From contig SAIX01000091.1 of NCBI GenBank assembly GCA_004028765.1, positions 1 through 38,048 of the forward strand: 38,048 bases of DNA. Reading direction: 5' to 3'. The first letter of the stretch is position 1. Each line of letters opens with the position of its first letter. This DNA comes from Chitinophagaceae bacterium. GTDB taxonomy: Bacteria; Bacteroidota; Bacteroidia; Chitinophagales; Chitinophagaceae. Made by a program: the position numbers and the translations under genes. Under the pieces are notes generated by a model. It ran no database searches. It saw nothing but the letters and a program-made list of their open reading frames with translations, and was not told where the DNA came from. Of this stretch, positions 7,835 through 16,282 are shown in pieces.

Positions 7835-8239
7835 TTAATTCAACGGCCCGATATGACAGGGTTTTCCTTTCTGCGGCCCGCCGCCATCCTCGGTACGTTT
7901 ACAGGGAGGGGGAATTTTTTTATAAGCTTCCGGCTCGGCTTTGCTGCTGTCGGTATCATATCCGGCATTGTTCAATGTAACCCGCAAAGCTTCAGGTGTG
8001 ATATAATTCGGCAGGTATTGTATCCGGATCTCACCCTGTAAAAGATTGATCTTCCATTGTACAATACCGCTTTCAGTAATACCTTTTTCGATCAGGAGAT
8101 ATTTATCAAGCTGATCCTTACACTGCCAGCAGCGGAGATTGGGCGATTTGATGGTAACCCATTCCGGCTTAACCTGTTGTGCATTTGCCGCAATGGCAGC
8201 CAATACCATGATCATGGTTATGAAAACCGTTTTTTTCAT
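7835..8239 (-). CDS. Secreted small protein with HMA-like fold and CWQC motif
   Basis: A 134-residue exported protein. The ATG at 8239 gives a clean signal peptide (MKKTVFITMIMVLAAIAANA, then QQ). The mature part resembles a heavy-metal-associated domain: strand WVTIKSPNLRCWQC (Cys37, Cys40), a helix KDQLDKYLL, strands WKINLLQGEIRIQY, then helix and AGYDTDSSK. The CxxC loop is where copper or zinc binds in HMA domains. The tail is rich in Pro, Gly and Cys. Periplasmic metal binding is an inference. It lies 22 bp downstream of pyrE on the same strand. Confidence 0.65.
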   Translation of the reverse strand: MKKTVFITMIMVLAAIAANAQQVKPEWVTIKSPNLRCWQCKDQLDKYLLIEKGITESGIVQWKINLLQGEIRIQYLPNYITPEALRVTLNNAGYDTDSSKAEPEAYKKIPPPCKRTEDGGGPQKGKPCHIGPLN

Positions 8240-8261
8240 ATAGCTCATTTTCAATTATCGG

Positions 8262-8894
8262 TCAAATACCCTGCCAGTTGGCGGGATCGTTTCTCCACTG
8301 TAACAAAGTTTGTTCGGTATCGGGTGAAACCTGCCCTTTTTCAACTGCAAGACCAATCATGTTTGTATAATTGGTGAGTGACCGGTATGGCACACCTGCA
8401 TCGGCAAATGCCTTCTCCGCCTGTGCAAATCCATACGTGAAAATAGACACCATGCCCACTACTTTAACCCCCGCATTCCGCAATACTTCCACCACCTGCA
8501 AACTGCTTTTACCCGTTGAAATCAGGTCTTCGATCACCAATACCCGTTGCCCGGCAGTATAATATCCTTCAATCTGGTTACCGAGCCCATGCTCTTTGGG
8601 TTTGGGCCGTACATATATATAAGGCAGTTTTAACTGGTCGGCCGCCATTGCGCCCCATGCGATACCGGCTGTGGCCACACCTGCCAGCATTTCGGCATCA
8701 GGAAAATGTTCGAAGATGACATTGCATAATTCACTCTTGATAAAATCGCGCACAAAAGGGAAGGACAATACTTTTCGGTTGTCGCAATAGATCGGACTTT
8801 TCCAGCCGCTTGCCCAGGTAAAAGGCTTATCGGGGCTTAGTTTTACCGCCGATACCTGCAACAGTTTTTCAGCAACAGCTTTTTCATTCGTCAT
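8262..8894 (-). CDS. pyrE: Orotate phosphoribosyltransferase
   Basis: A 210-residue enzyme of pyrimidine synthesis that joins orotate to PRPP to give orotidine 5'-phosphate. Seen: FTWASGWKSPIYCDNRKVLSFP near the N-terminus, GVATAGIAWGAMAAD, YVRPKPKEHGLGNQIEG (the catalytic flexible-loop lysines) and the PRPP motif VLVIEDLISTGKSS. The ATG at 8894 is preferred over one at 8921 because it matches the family's start; a possible -7 box TACTTTCG ends only 4 nt before it. Other pyr genes in the window (pyrB, pyrR) are separate units. Confidence 0.95.
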   Translation of the reverse strand: MTNEKAVAEKLLQVSAVKLSPDKPFTWASGWKSPIYCDNRKVLSFPFVRDFIKSELCNVIFEHFPDAEMLAGVATAGIAWGAMAADQLKLPYIYVRPKPKEHGLGNQIEGYYTAGQRVLVIEDLISTGKSSLQVVEVLRNAGVKVVGMVSIFTYGFAQAEKAFADAGVPYRSLTNYTNMIGLAVEKGQVSPDTEQTLLQWRNDPANWQGI

Positions 8895-8965
8895 GCAGCG
8901 AAAGTAAGCGCATTTTGCCAAGCAGAATTGGGAATCCGGAAAATTGTATTCACATTTGACAGACC

Positions 8966-9379
8966 ATGGAAAAAAGAAAAATTATCGCGGCAGGCGGACT
9001 AGTAAAAAATGAAAAAGGGGAATTGCTGATGATCTTCCGCAGGGGAAAATGGGACCTGCCCAAAGGAAAACTGGATGAAGGTGAAAGCATTGAGGCCTGC
9101 GCCGTAAGGGAAGTACAGGAAGAAACCGGGCTGAAGCAGGTACGCATTGAATCCTTTGCCGGCATCACCTGCCATGAATATTTTGATACCTATATCGGGG
9201 AAGAAGTAAACAAAGAATCACACTGGTACCGCATGTCGGCAAAAAGCACAGAAAACCTTTTACCCCAAACGGAAGAAGACATCGAATCAATCGCATGGGT
9301 CAGCGGTAAAACGCTGGAAGATTGTCTGCAGAACAGTTATCCGAATGTGGTGGATATTATCCGCAGGGCAGGATGGTAA
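8966..9379 (+). CDS. Nudix hydrolase
   Basis: A 137-residue Nudix protein. The Nudix box is perfect: Gly34, Glu40, Arg48-Glu49, Glu52-Glu53, Gly55 (GKLDEGESIEACAVREVQEE followed by TGL). The preceding RRGKWDLPKGKL is also typical. Such enzymes hydrolyse nucleoside diphosphates linked to another group; which one is not predictable here. Divergent from pyrE with 71 bp between starts. Confidence 0.93.
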   Translation: MEKRKIIAAGGLVKNEKGELLMIFRRGKWDLPKGKLDEGESIEACAVREVQEETGLKQVRIESFAGITCHEYFDTYIGEEVNKESHWYRMSAKSTENLLPQTEEDIESIAWVSGKTLEDCLQNSYPNVVDIIRRAGW

Positions 9380-9410
9380 TCATTGATAATAAAACAATAG
9401 CTTTCATGAT

Positions 9411-10010
9411 ATGAAAAAACTTATTTTCTCTCTCGCCCTGTCCGGCCTGGCCCTGATCGCGAATGCACAAAAAACAACTTCGATATTCAATGGTAAAAAC
9501 CTCGATGGGTGGACCATTAACGGAACCGAAAAATGGTATGTGGCCGATGGGGAACTGGTTTGTGAAAGCGGGCCCGATAAACAATACGGCTATTTGTCAA
9601 CCAATAAAAATTATAAAAATTTCATCCTCACCCTCGAATTCAAACAGGAAGCCAACGGGAACAGTGGTGTATTTTTCCGGTCATCTATCGAAGGTGTAAA
9701 GATCAGCGGCTGGCAATGCGAAGTGGCGCCGCCCGGCAAACATACCTGCGGCATTTATGAATCTTACGGGCGTGGATGGCTGGTACAACCTAAACCCGAA
9801 GACGAGCAATGGCTGAAAATGGGGGAATGGAACACGATCAAGTTGTATGTAAATGGTGATGAGGTAAAAACCTGGTTAAACGGTCATCCCATCATCGAAA
9901 TAAAAGATGAAAAGATCGGGCAGGGAAATGGCTTTATTGCTTTGCAGATTCACGACGGCGGCGGGATAAAAGTAAAATGGCGGAACCTGGAAGTGGAAGA
10001 GCTGAAATAA
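9411..10010 (+). CDS. Secreted DUF1080 (3-keto-disaccharide hydrolase) protein
   Basis: A 199-residue exported protein with signal MKKLIFSLALSGLALIANAQ. The DUF1080 pattern is clear: SIFNGKNLDGWTINGTEKWYV, YGYLSTNKNYKNFILTLEFK, NSGVFFRSSIEG, GWQCEVAPPGKHTCGIYESYGR, and IALQIHDGGGIKVKWRNLEVEEL. The domain is a concanavalin-like jelly roll; some members hydrolyse 3-keto-glycosides. No sugar dehydrogenase lies nearby, so the role is left general. Starts 31 bp after the Nudix gene. Confidence 0.9.
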   Translation: MKKLIFSLALSGLALIANAQKTTSIFNGKNLDGWTINGTEKWYVADGELVCESGPDKQYGYLSTNKNYKNFILTLEFKQEANGNSGVFFRSSIEGVKISGWQCEVAPPGKHTCGIYESYGRGWLVQPKPEDEQWLKMGEWNTIKLYVNGDEVKTWLNGHPIIEIKDEKIGQGNGFIALQIHDGGGIKVKWRNLEVEELK

Positions 10011-10050
10011 GTCAGGAGTCAGGATCTTGGGATCAGGGGTATTTTTCTGA

Positions 10051-10482
10051 TCAGCGTTTTTTAAGAATAGCCACAGTAAGCCGGCTGATGCAGATCAGTT
10101 TTCCGACTTCATCATGGATTTTAATTTCCCATACATGCGAGCCCGCCCCAAGGTGAAGCGGCGTTGCCGTACCTGTAACATATCCCTCTCTTGCGCCTCG
10201 GATATGGTTGGCATTGATCTCCTGCCCTACGCAAATAAACTGATCGGTATCAATCACCAGTGCAGAACCCACACTGCCGAGGGTTTCAGCCAATGCAACC
10301 GAAGCACCACCATGTAATAAACCATAAGGTTGCCTTGTACGGTGATCTACAGGCATCGTGGCTTTGAGAAAATTTTCACCTAGTTCTGTAAAACGGATAC
10401 CAATATGTTCGCCAAGCGTATTCCTGCCGAGCTCTGCAAAATCTTCGAGTTTTAATTCTTTCTGAAACCAGATCGCCGCCAT
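10051..10482 (-). CDS. Hotdog-fold thioesterase, MenI/YdiI-like
   Basis: A 143-residue hotdog thioesterase. It matches the YdiI/MenI pattern closely: TMPVDHRTRQPYGLLHGGASVALAETLGS, then EINANHIRGAREGYVTGTATPLHLG, then SRLTVAILKK. The motif HGGASVALAE carries the catalytic region. MenI releases 1,4-dihydroxy-2-naphthoate from its CoA ester in menaquinone synthesis, the quinone Bacteroidota use, but general acyl-CoA cleavage is also possible. Its ATG directly abuts the coaD stop codon (10483), so the two are surely co-transcribed and probably translationally coupled. Confidence 0.85.
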   Translation of the reverse strand: MAAIWFQKELKLEDFAELGRNTLGEHIGIRFTELGENFLKATMPVDHRTRQPYGLLHGGASVALAETLGSVGSALVIDTDQFICVGQEINANHIRGAREGYVTGTATPLHLGAGSHVWEIKIHDEVGKLICISRLTVAILKKR

Positions 10483-10968
10483 CTATTGAAGAATTTTCCC
10501 GGTACGAAGAGAATGGTTAACTGCATCCGGGAGAAAGGGGGATGCATCTCCCCCATTGCGCAGGATATCGCGAACAATGGTAGAGGCAACAGAAGTGTAT
10601 TTCGGTTCACCCGTTAAAAAAATCGTTTCGATATTTTTATCGAGCGTACGGTTTGCATCCGCAATGGTTTTTTCATATTCAAAATCGCTGACATAGCGGA
10701 TACCGCGCAGGATAAAATTTGCATGGATGGCCTGACAGTAATTCACAGTAAGTCCATCGTATACCACACTTTCCACCTTTGGTTCATTTTGATAGATTTC
10801 TTTAAACCATTGCATCCTCTGTTCTGCGCTGAACATCGGGTTCTTGGCTGCATTGATACCGATACCTACATAAATCTTATCGAACAGGGGCAAGGCGCGG
10901 TTAATGATATCAATATGGCCCAGTGTAACCGGGTCAAAAGTTCCCGGGAATAAACAGATCCGCTGCAT
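10483..10968 (-). CDS. coaD: Phosphopantetheine adenylyltransferase
   Basis: A 161-residue enzyme making dephospho-CoA from 4'-phosphopantetheine and ATP. Seen: LFPGTFDPVTLGHIDII (nucleotide-binding TxGH), FILRGIRYVSDFEYEKTIADANR, and the closing TSVASTIVRDILRNGGD. Length is the family norm. It is directly followed by the MenI-like thioesterase, both using CoA chemistry. Confidence 0.95.
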   Translation of the reverse strand: MQRICLFPGTFDPVTLGHIDIINRALPLFDKIYVGIGINAAKNPMFSAEQRMQWFKEIYQNEPKVESVVYDGLTVNYCQAIHANFILRGIRYVSDFEYEKTIADANRTLDKNIETIFLTGEPKYTSVASTIVRDILRNGGDASPFLPDAVNHSLRTGKILQ

Positions 10969-11030
10969 AGAGTGAATTTCAGGGGAAAAGTAAGGATTAA
11001 GTATGAGCGGAGCAACAAAACCGCATACCG

Positions 11031-11957
11031 TTAATTTTCTCTGCCAGCCAGCAGGTACAGCACCGCCATACGCACCGCTACCCCGTTCTCTACCTGGTTC
11101 AGGATAATAGAATATGGGCCATCGGCCACGTCGCTGTCGAGCTCCACGCCCCTGTTTATGGGCCCGGGGTGCATGATCACGATCTCCTTACCAAGATTTT
11201 CGAGCAGCCGCCTGCTGATACCATAGGCAAGATTGTATTCGCGCAATGAAGAGAACAAAGGCTGGTTCTGCCTTTCGAGTTGTATCCGTAAAACATTGGC
11301 CACATCGCACCACTGAAGTGCTTGTTTGAGATCGTATTCCACCCTTACCCCCAGTGCCTCAGTAATGTATTTCGGGATGAGTGTGGGCGGGCCTGCCACA
11401 ATCACTTCTGCCCCCATTTTCTGCAGCAGGTACATATTGCTCAATGCCACGCGGCTGTGCATGATATCGCCGATGATGGCCACTTTTAATCCTTCGAGTG
11501 ACCCGAATTTTTCTGTCATGGAATAGGCATCGAGCAATGCCTGTGTGGGATGTTCATTAATACCATCCCCGGCATTGACAATGGCGGCGGGAATATGCTT
11601 CGCAAGAAAATGCGGTGCACCGGAAGCGCTGTGACGCATCACTACCATATCCACTTTCATACTGAGGATATTATTTACCGTATCAAGTAAGGTTTCTCCT
11701 TTGGCAGAAGAAGAAGTGCTTGCAGCGAAATTGAGCACATCAGCCGATAGCCTCCGTTCTGCAAGTTCGAACGACATACGGGTACGCGTGGAATTTTCGT
11801 AGAAGAGATTTACAATTGTGACATCGCGCAGCGAAGGGACTTTTTTAACGGGCCGCTGTAAAACTTCTTTGAACTGTTTTGCCGTGGAGAGAATCAACCG
11901 GATATCTTCCTGCTGAAGATCCTTAATACCAAGTAGGTGTTTGGTAGATAGTTTCAT
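11031..11957 (-). CDS. pyrB: Aspartate carbamoyltransferase catalytic chain
   Basis: A 308-residue ATCase catalytic chain, condensing carbamoyl phosphate and aspartate. Carbamoyl-phosphate motif FYENSTRTRMSFELAERR, MRHSASGAPH, NAGDGINEHPTQALLDAYSM and the C-terminal MHPGPINRGVELDSDVADGP are all intact. No pyrI regulatory gene is adjacent. Together with the inactive dihydroorotase-like protein at 22876, this suggests a class A-like ATCase that uses a dihydroorotase-like partner for assembly; that is inference. A perfect TAnnTTTG box lies 7 nt before the start. Confidence 0.95.
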   Translation of the reverse strand: MKLSTKHLLGIKDLQQEDIRLILSTAKQFKEVLQRPVKKVPSLRDVTIVNLFYENSTRTRMSFELAERRLSADVLNFAASTSSSAKGETLLDTVNNILSMKVDMVVMRHSASGAPHFLAKHIPAAIVNAGDGINEHPTQALLDAYSMTEKFGSLEGLKVAIIGDIMHSRVALSNMYLLQKMGAEVIVAGPPTLIPKYITEALGVRVEYDLKQALQWCDVANVLRIQLERQNQPLFSSLREYNLAYGISRRLLENLGKEIVIMHPGPINRGVELDSDVADGPYSIILNQVENGVAVRMAVLYLLAGREN

Positions 11958-11964
11958 TAAAAAA

Positions 11965-11972
11965 CAAAGTTA
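11965..11972 (-). promoter_or_regulatory. -7 promoter box of pyrB
   Basis: TAACTTTG on the minus strand matches the Bacteroidota -7 consensus TAnnTTTG. It ends 7 nt before the pyrB ATG, so the transcript would have almost no leader. No clear -33 TTTG was found. Confidence 0.5.
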
Positions 11973-12025
11973 CAGAAAACAGGGATATGCCGTATGACTG
12001 GTTTCGGGTTCGTGATCTGCGCGGT

Positions 12026-12547
12026 TTATATCAGTACCACCGCATCTTCCCCATCGTTTTCCAGCCAGTTCACTTTTACTTTTTGTGAGATGATGGTGTC
12101 GATCACTTTTCCTGCATAATCCGGTTGTATCGGGAGCTCGCGGTTAAAGCGGCGGTCGATCAGCACACAAAGCGACACTTTGGAAGGGCGCCCGAAATCA
12201 AGCAGTGCATCCAGTGCTGCCCGGATGGTTCTCCCGGTGTATAAAACATCATCGATCAGCACCACTTTTTTTTGTTCAATGCTGAAAGGGATATCGGTAT
12301 GATTGGCTATATGCAGGCTTTTGCGGACATCATCGCGGTAAAAAGTGATATCGAGTTTCCCGTACAGGATCGGGCTGCCCGCTACAATGGTTTTCAGTTC
12401 TTCCACGATCCTGTCGCTCAGGTAAACACCTCTTGGCTGTAGACCGATGATAACTGTATCTGTCAGGTGCAGGTGGTTCTCGAGAACCTGGTGTGCCAGT
12501 CGTTTAACCGTTAGTGCCAGTTGCGGGCCGGAAAGGATCGTCTTCAA
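12026..12547 (-). CDS. pyrR: PyrR bifunctional regulator / uracil phosphoribosyltransferase
   Basis: A 173-residue PyrR-type protein with the PRPP motif VVLIDDVLYTGRTIRA (Asp99, Asp100, Thr104, Gly105) and family segments VIIGLQPRGVYLSDRI and LYGKLDITFYRDDVR. PyrR senses UMP, has uracil phosphoribosyltransferase activity and in Firmicutes controls pyr attenuation by binding mRNA. The start codon is TTG: no in-frame ATG exists nearby, and the start fits the family. It precedes pyrB by 68 bp on the same strand and is divergent from recF. I see no evident PyrR-type attenuator in this window. Confidence 0.9.
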   Translation of the reverse strand: MKTILSGPQLALTVKRLAHQVLENHLHLTDTVIIGLQPRGVYLSDRIVEELKTIVAGSPILYGKLDITFYRDDVRKSLHIANHTDIPFSIEQKKVVLIDDVLYTGRTIRAALDALLDFGRPSKVSLCVLIDRRFNRELPIQPDYAGKVIDTIISQKVKVNWLENDGEDAVVLI

Positions 12548-12626
12548 AACCGTTTTTTTGATAAAAATAAATGCTTTCGGGCGAACGGGGTGGATTTATT
12601 CATGGCAATGGGTTTAATTTGCCCGC

Positions 12627-13718
12627 ATGTTCCGTTTATCGGCCATATCATTGATCCGGTTCCGCAATTACCTGCAGCGCGATTTTCATTTTACCAACAG
12701 GATCGTGGGTATCTGCGGGGCGAACGGAGCGGGTAAAACCAACCTGCTCGATGCGATTTATTATCTAGGTTTCACAAGGAGTTATTTTTCGCGACCGGAA
12801 ATACAGAATGTTTTTCACGGTATGGCAGGTATGCGGATAGAAGGACAATACCAGCTTGGGGAAGAAGCTCCCCGCATTACCTGTATCCTCCGCGAAAACA
12901 ATAAAAAAGAACTGTTGCTTGATGGGGAAGCTTATAAAAAATTTTCAGACCATATCGGCAAATTTCCCTGTGTGATGATCGCACCGGATGATATTGCCCT
13001 GATTACCGGCAGCAGCGAAGGCAGGAGGTTGTTTCTCGATACGCTTCTTTCGCAGATCAGTAAAGAATACCTGCAGCAACTGATCGATCATAACCGGCTG
13101 CTGCAACAAAGGAACAGTTTATTGAAACAGGCGGCAGAAACAGGACAGATGGATATGGCATTGCTAGAGATCATCGACCGGCAATTCAGTGAGAAAGCCG
13201 CGTATCTTTTTAGGGAAAGAAAAAATTTTCTTTCTGTTTTCCTTCCCCTTGCGGGAGAAATCTACCAGCGCATCGCCGGCAAAACGGATGGCCTGAGCCT
13301 GCAATACGAAACTGTGTTACTTAACGGGGATATGCATGCTGTTTTACAGGAAAACCTCCGAAAAGACATGGCTTTGCAGCGAACCAGTTCCGGTATTCAC
13401 CGCGACGACCTTGTATTTTATATGGACCAGGCCATTTTTAAAACAGAAGCTTCTCAGGGACAGCGCAAGAGTTTGCTGTTTGCTTTAAAACTGGCCGAAT
13501 GGCAGGTATTAAAAGAAAAAAAAGGGTTCACTCCCATCCTCTTGCTCGATGATGTTTTTGAAAAACTGGATGAACAACGGATGTTCCAGTTATTACATTG
13601 GGTATGTACCGACAGTGATGGGCAGGTATTTATCACAGATACGCACCCTGAAAGATTAAAAGAGCACCTGGCAGGGCTCCATACGGGGTTCCAGTTAATT
13701 GAGCTGCTTGCTGAATAA
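12627..13718 (+). CDS. recF: DNA replication and repair protein RecF
   Basis: A 363-residue SMC-like ATPase that helps load RecA at gaps. Walker A is GANGAGKTN in IVGICGANGAGKTNLLDAIY, the signature region is TEASQGQRKSLLFALKLAEW, and Walker B is ILLLDDVFEKLDEQR. The N-terminal SLIRFRNY motif is typical. Length is standard. A dciA-like gene follows 43 bp later, a common pairing near replication genes. Confidence 0.96.
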   Translation: MFRLSAISLIRFRNYLQRDFHFTNRIVGICGANGAGKTNLLDAIYYLGFTRSYFSRPEIQNVFHGMAGMRIEGQYQLGEEAPRITCILRENNKKELLLDGEAYKKFSDHIGKFPCVMIAPDDIALITGSSEGRRLFLDTLLSQISKEYLQQLIDHNRLLQQRNSLLKQAAETGQMDMALLEIIDRQFSEKAAYLFRERKNFLSVFLPLAGEIYQRIAGKTDGLSLQYETVLLNGDMHAVLQENLRKDMALQRTSSGIHRDDLVFYMDQAIFKTEASQGQRKSLLFALKLAEWQVLKEKKGFTPILLLDDVFEKLDEQRMFQLLHWVCTDSDGQVFITDTHPERLKEHLAGLHTGFQLIELLAE

Positions 13719-13761
13719 GGCTAAGATTTTTCTATTTACCCATACTGCTTAACTTTACCGG

Positions 13762-14043
13762 ATGTCTGAATACCATATCGGTGATGCCATCAGGGGTTTC
13801 CTGCATAAAAGCCATTTGCGGAATGGCATCCGTGCCGTACAGATAGAAGAGATATGGGAAAACCTGATGGGAAAAACCATTGCAAAATATACGGAGCGGA
13901 TACAGATCATCAACCAGAAACTGTTTATCCACACTTCAGTAGGGCCATTAAAGAATGAACTGGTTTACCAGAAACAACAGATCATCGACCGCGTGAATGA
14001 AGCGTTTGGCGAAAAAGTGATCAGCGATGTGATCATTCACTGA
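13762..14043 (+). CDS. DciA-like (DUF721) protein
   Basis: A 93-residue DUF721 protein. DciA is the ancestral loader of the replicative helicase DnaB in bacteria that lack DnaC or DnaI. Seen: the pattern IEEIWENLMGKTIAKYTERI, then KLFIHTSVGPLKNELVYQKQQI, which matches the family core. Its place after recF supports a replication role. Small but intact. Confidence 0.85.
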   Translation: MSEYHIGDAIRGFLHKSHLRNGIRAVQIEEIWENLMGKTIAKYTERIQIINQKLFIHTSVGPLKNELVYQKQQIIDRVNEAFGEKVISDVIIH

Positions 14044-14064
14044 ATCCATTCTTTATTTCATCAT

Positions 14065-15108
14065 TTATTTCCTCACCCGCGGATCCACCACACCATACAA
14101 TACATCTGCCAGGATATTTACTAGTATAAAGAAAGCGGCTGTTACCAACACACTGCCCATCACCACGGGGAAATCGAGTTTTTCAAGTGCATCAACCGTG
14201 ATCTTGCCGATACCTTTCCAGCCAAAAATATATTCCACGAAAAAAGCGCCTGCAAGTAGTTCTGCGAACCATCCGGTGATTGCAGTGATCACAGGGTTGA
14301 GCGCATTGCGCAGTGCATGTTTGAATATCACCGTTTTTTTTGATAACCCTTTTGCATAAGCCGTGCGGATATAATCCTGGTCAAGCACATCCAGCATGGA
14401 ACTCCGGGTAAGCTGTGTGATAATGGCCAGTGGGCGTATCCCCAATGTAACAGCCGGAAGAACAAGATTGGATAATTGCAGGGTTCTCCCTTCAAAAGCA
14501 TCGGTATCAAAAAGGCTTCCGGTCATGTGCAGACCTGTATAATGGCTCAAAACAAACCCGAATAAATATGCAAGTACAATACCCATAAAAAAAGAAGGCG
14601 CCGATATGCCCAGCACACTCGCAAGAACAGAAGAGGTATCCAGCCAAGTGTTTTGTTTAACAGCTGCAAGCACCCCGAGTAAAATACCGAGAATGGTTGC
14701 AAGAAGCATGGCAGCCAATGCAAGCATCAAAGTACCGGGCAACGCCTCCCATAAAACATCGGACACATCTTTTTTGGTTTGATAAGAACGGCGGAGATAA
14801 GGCAGTTTGATACCTATCTGATGCTCCTCTCCAATAAACCAGCCCTTTGGTTTTTTCTGTGCGATTTCTTCTTTGGTATATATCCCGACCGGAGATACAT
14901 CGTTCAGGTATAAAATAAACTGTTTCCATCGCGGCTGGTCGAGCGCCAGTTCTTTGCGGATATTTTTTAACGTGGCACTGTCGCCTGTTTGCCCCAAAAC
15001 CAGCCTTGCGGGATCCCCGAAACCCTGGAAAAGAAAAAATACCAGCATCACCACACCCAATAAAACCAGCAGGCCATATAGCAGTTTTCGCGAAAGGAAG
15101 CGGAGCAT
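14065..15108 (-). CDS. ABC transporter permease, peptide/nickel type (DppB-like)
   Basis: A 347-residue inner-membrane permease. The ATG at 15108 (MLRFLSRKLLYGLLVLLGVV) gives the usual first membrane helix; the frame to 15216 adds non-family residues. A long loop (about 40-120) is followed by LMLALAAMLLATILGILLG and further helices. The EAA-like coupling motif is DYIRTAYAKGLSKKTVIFKHALRNALNPVI. The closing VDPRVRK is typical. The second permease, ATPase and binding protein are not in this window. It is 61 bp downstream of the BT_3928 gene. Confidence 0.9.
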   Translation of the reverse strand: MLRFLSRKLLYGLLVLLGVVMLVFFLFQGFGDPARLVLGQTGDSATLKNIRKELALDQPRWKQFILYLNDVSPVGIYTKEEIAQKKPKGWFIGEEHQIGIKLPYLRRSYQTKKDVSDVLWEALPGTLMLALAAMLLATILGILLGVLAAVKQNTWLDTSSVLASVLGISAPSFFMGIVLAYLFGFVLSHYTGLHMTGSLFDTDAFEGRTLQLSNLVLPAVTLGIRPLAIITQLTRSSMLDVLDQDYIRTAYAKGLSKKTVIFKHALRNALNPVITAITGWFAELLAGAFFVEYIFGWKGIGKITVDALEKLDFPVVMGSVLVTAAFFILVNILADVLYGVVDPRVRK

Positions 15109-15169
15109 GGAAAATGTATAATACGTGAGTGGATAAAGCAACAGCAGCGTGGCTGTTGCATACTTTCCG

Positions 15170-16279
15170 TTATGGCAGGTTTTTAATGAATTGATTGATA
15201 CTGCTGGCCGAGGCATAACTCTGTTTCTCCAGCACTTTGGGGCCCTTCATTATAAAAAAGCCGGGAACTGTGCGTGAGGCGGTTTTTATGACTGTGGCAT
15301 CGCATTTCAATATAGTGAATGATGAAAAAAGTTTTGTGGCCGATTCTGCATCCGCAGTTACAATAATGAGTGGAACCTGTTTTTCCTTCGCGGTTGCCGC
15401 AACGGATTGAAAATTTTCCATCCATCTTCCCACCTGCTGAAAATCTTTTATAAAAGCCATCAGGTAATAACCGGGGGTTGACAAGACGGCGTTGGTTGTA
15501 TCAGCACCATTCAGTGTTTGCAACGAAAAATCGGTGATCTTCGCCTCGAGGCCATTGCCTTTTTTTACGAGTTTGTCTTTCCGGCCGATATATGTATACG
15601 TTGAATCGAAATCGTCCGGGAAATGGTTTTGATCGAACTCAATTGTTTTACCGGATTTTTGATAGGTGAAACTGATCGAAAAACTGTCGGGAACCGCGCC
15701 CGCAGGCGTTTTCATCTGCGCCAGCAGGTCATTTCCTTTTTTATAAGGCAGGCAATCTACAAAAGGGAGGTATTTGAGTACATAGATCTGTAAGCCTGCC
15801 GATGCCACGATGCATACCAGTAATATACCGGAAGCGGCTTTGCTTCCGAGCGATTGCTTGATGGAAGAGGCCGAGAAGAACAATACAAGGATCAGTAAAA
15901 GCAGGAAAATATCTTTCCCAAACGACTGTGCAGGCGTTAATGGCAAGCAATCGCCAAAACAACCGCAGGTTTTAATCCTGCCCGAAAACAAGGCATACCC
16001 GGTGAGGAATGTAAAGAAAATGATCAGCAGTAACAGCAGCCATGAAAAAAGGCGCATCCGCCAGCCGAGGATCACCGCAACACCTGCCAGCACTTCAAAT
16101 ACATTCATGATGATTGAAAATGCCAGAGTATAATCGTTGAGGAAATGCCAGCCCCATACTTCAAAAAATTCCTGCATTTTATAGCTCAGGCCCAATGGGT
16201 CGTTCACTTTTACCAGTCCTGAAAAAATGAACAGTAAGCCCACCACCCAACGTATCACCAGCAGCAATGTTTTTTTCAT
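15170..16279 (-). CDS. BT_3928-family membrane protein (DoxX/MauE-like plus thioredoxin-like domain)
   Basis: A 369-residue protein. Residues about 1-150 have four membrane helices of the DoxX/MauE type (RWVVGLLFIFSGLVKVNDPLG...) with a conserved TCGCFGDCLP motif after helix 3. A further helix follows near 150-175. The C-terminal 130 residues resemble a thioredoxin-like fold (YLMAFIKDFQQVGRWM...VPGFFIMKGPKVLE) but the CxxC pair is missing, so it is not a standard reductase. BT_3928 is a named family of unknown role in Bacteroidota. It starts 3 bp after the DUF1599 stop, so the two form an operon. Confidence 0.85.
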   Translation of the reverse strand: MKKTLLLVIRWVVGLLFIFSGLVKVNDPLGLSYKMQEFFEVWGWHFLNDYTLAFSIIMNVFEVLAGVAVILGWRMRLFSWLLLLLIIFFTFLTGYALFSGRIKTCGCFGDCLPLTPAQSFGKDIFLLLLILVLFFSASSIKQSLGSKAASGILLVCIVASAGLQIYVLKYLPFVDCLPYKKGNDLLAQMKTPAGAVPDSFSISFTYQKSGKTIEFDQNHFPDDFDSTYTYIGRKDKLVKKGNGLEAKITDFSLQTLNGADTTNAVLSTPGYYLMAFIKDFQQVGRWMENFQSVAATAKEKQVPLIIVTADAESATKLFSSFTILKCDATVIKTASRTVPGFFIMKGPKVLEKQSYASASSINQFIKNLP

Positions 16280-16282
16280 GGT

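Noticed and set aside
15109..15216. Longer start of the ABC permease
   Set aside because: It overlaps the end of the BT_3928 gene and adds residues not typical of DppB-type permeases.
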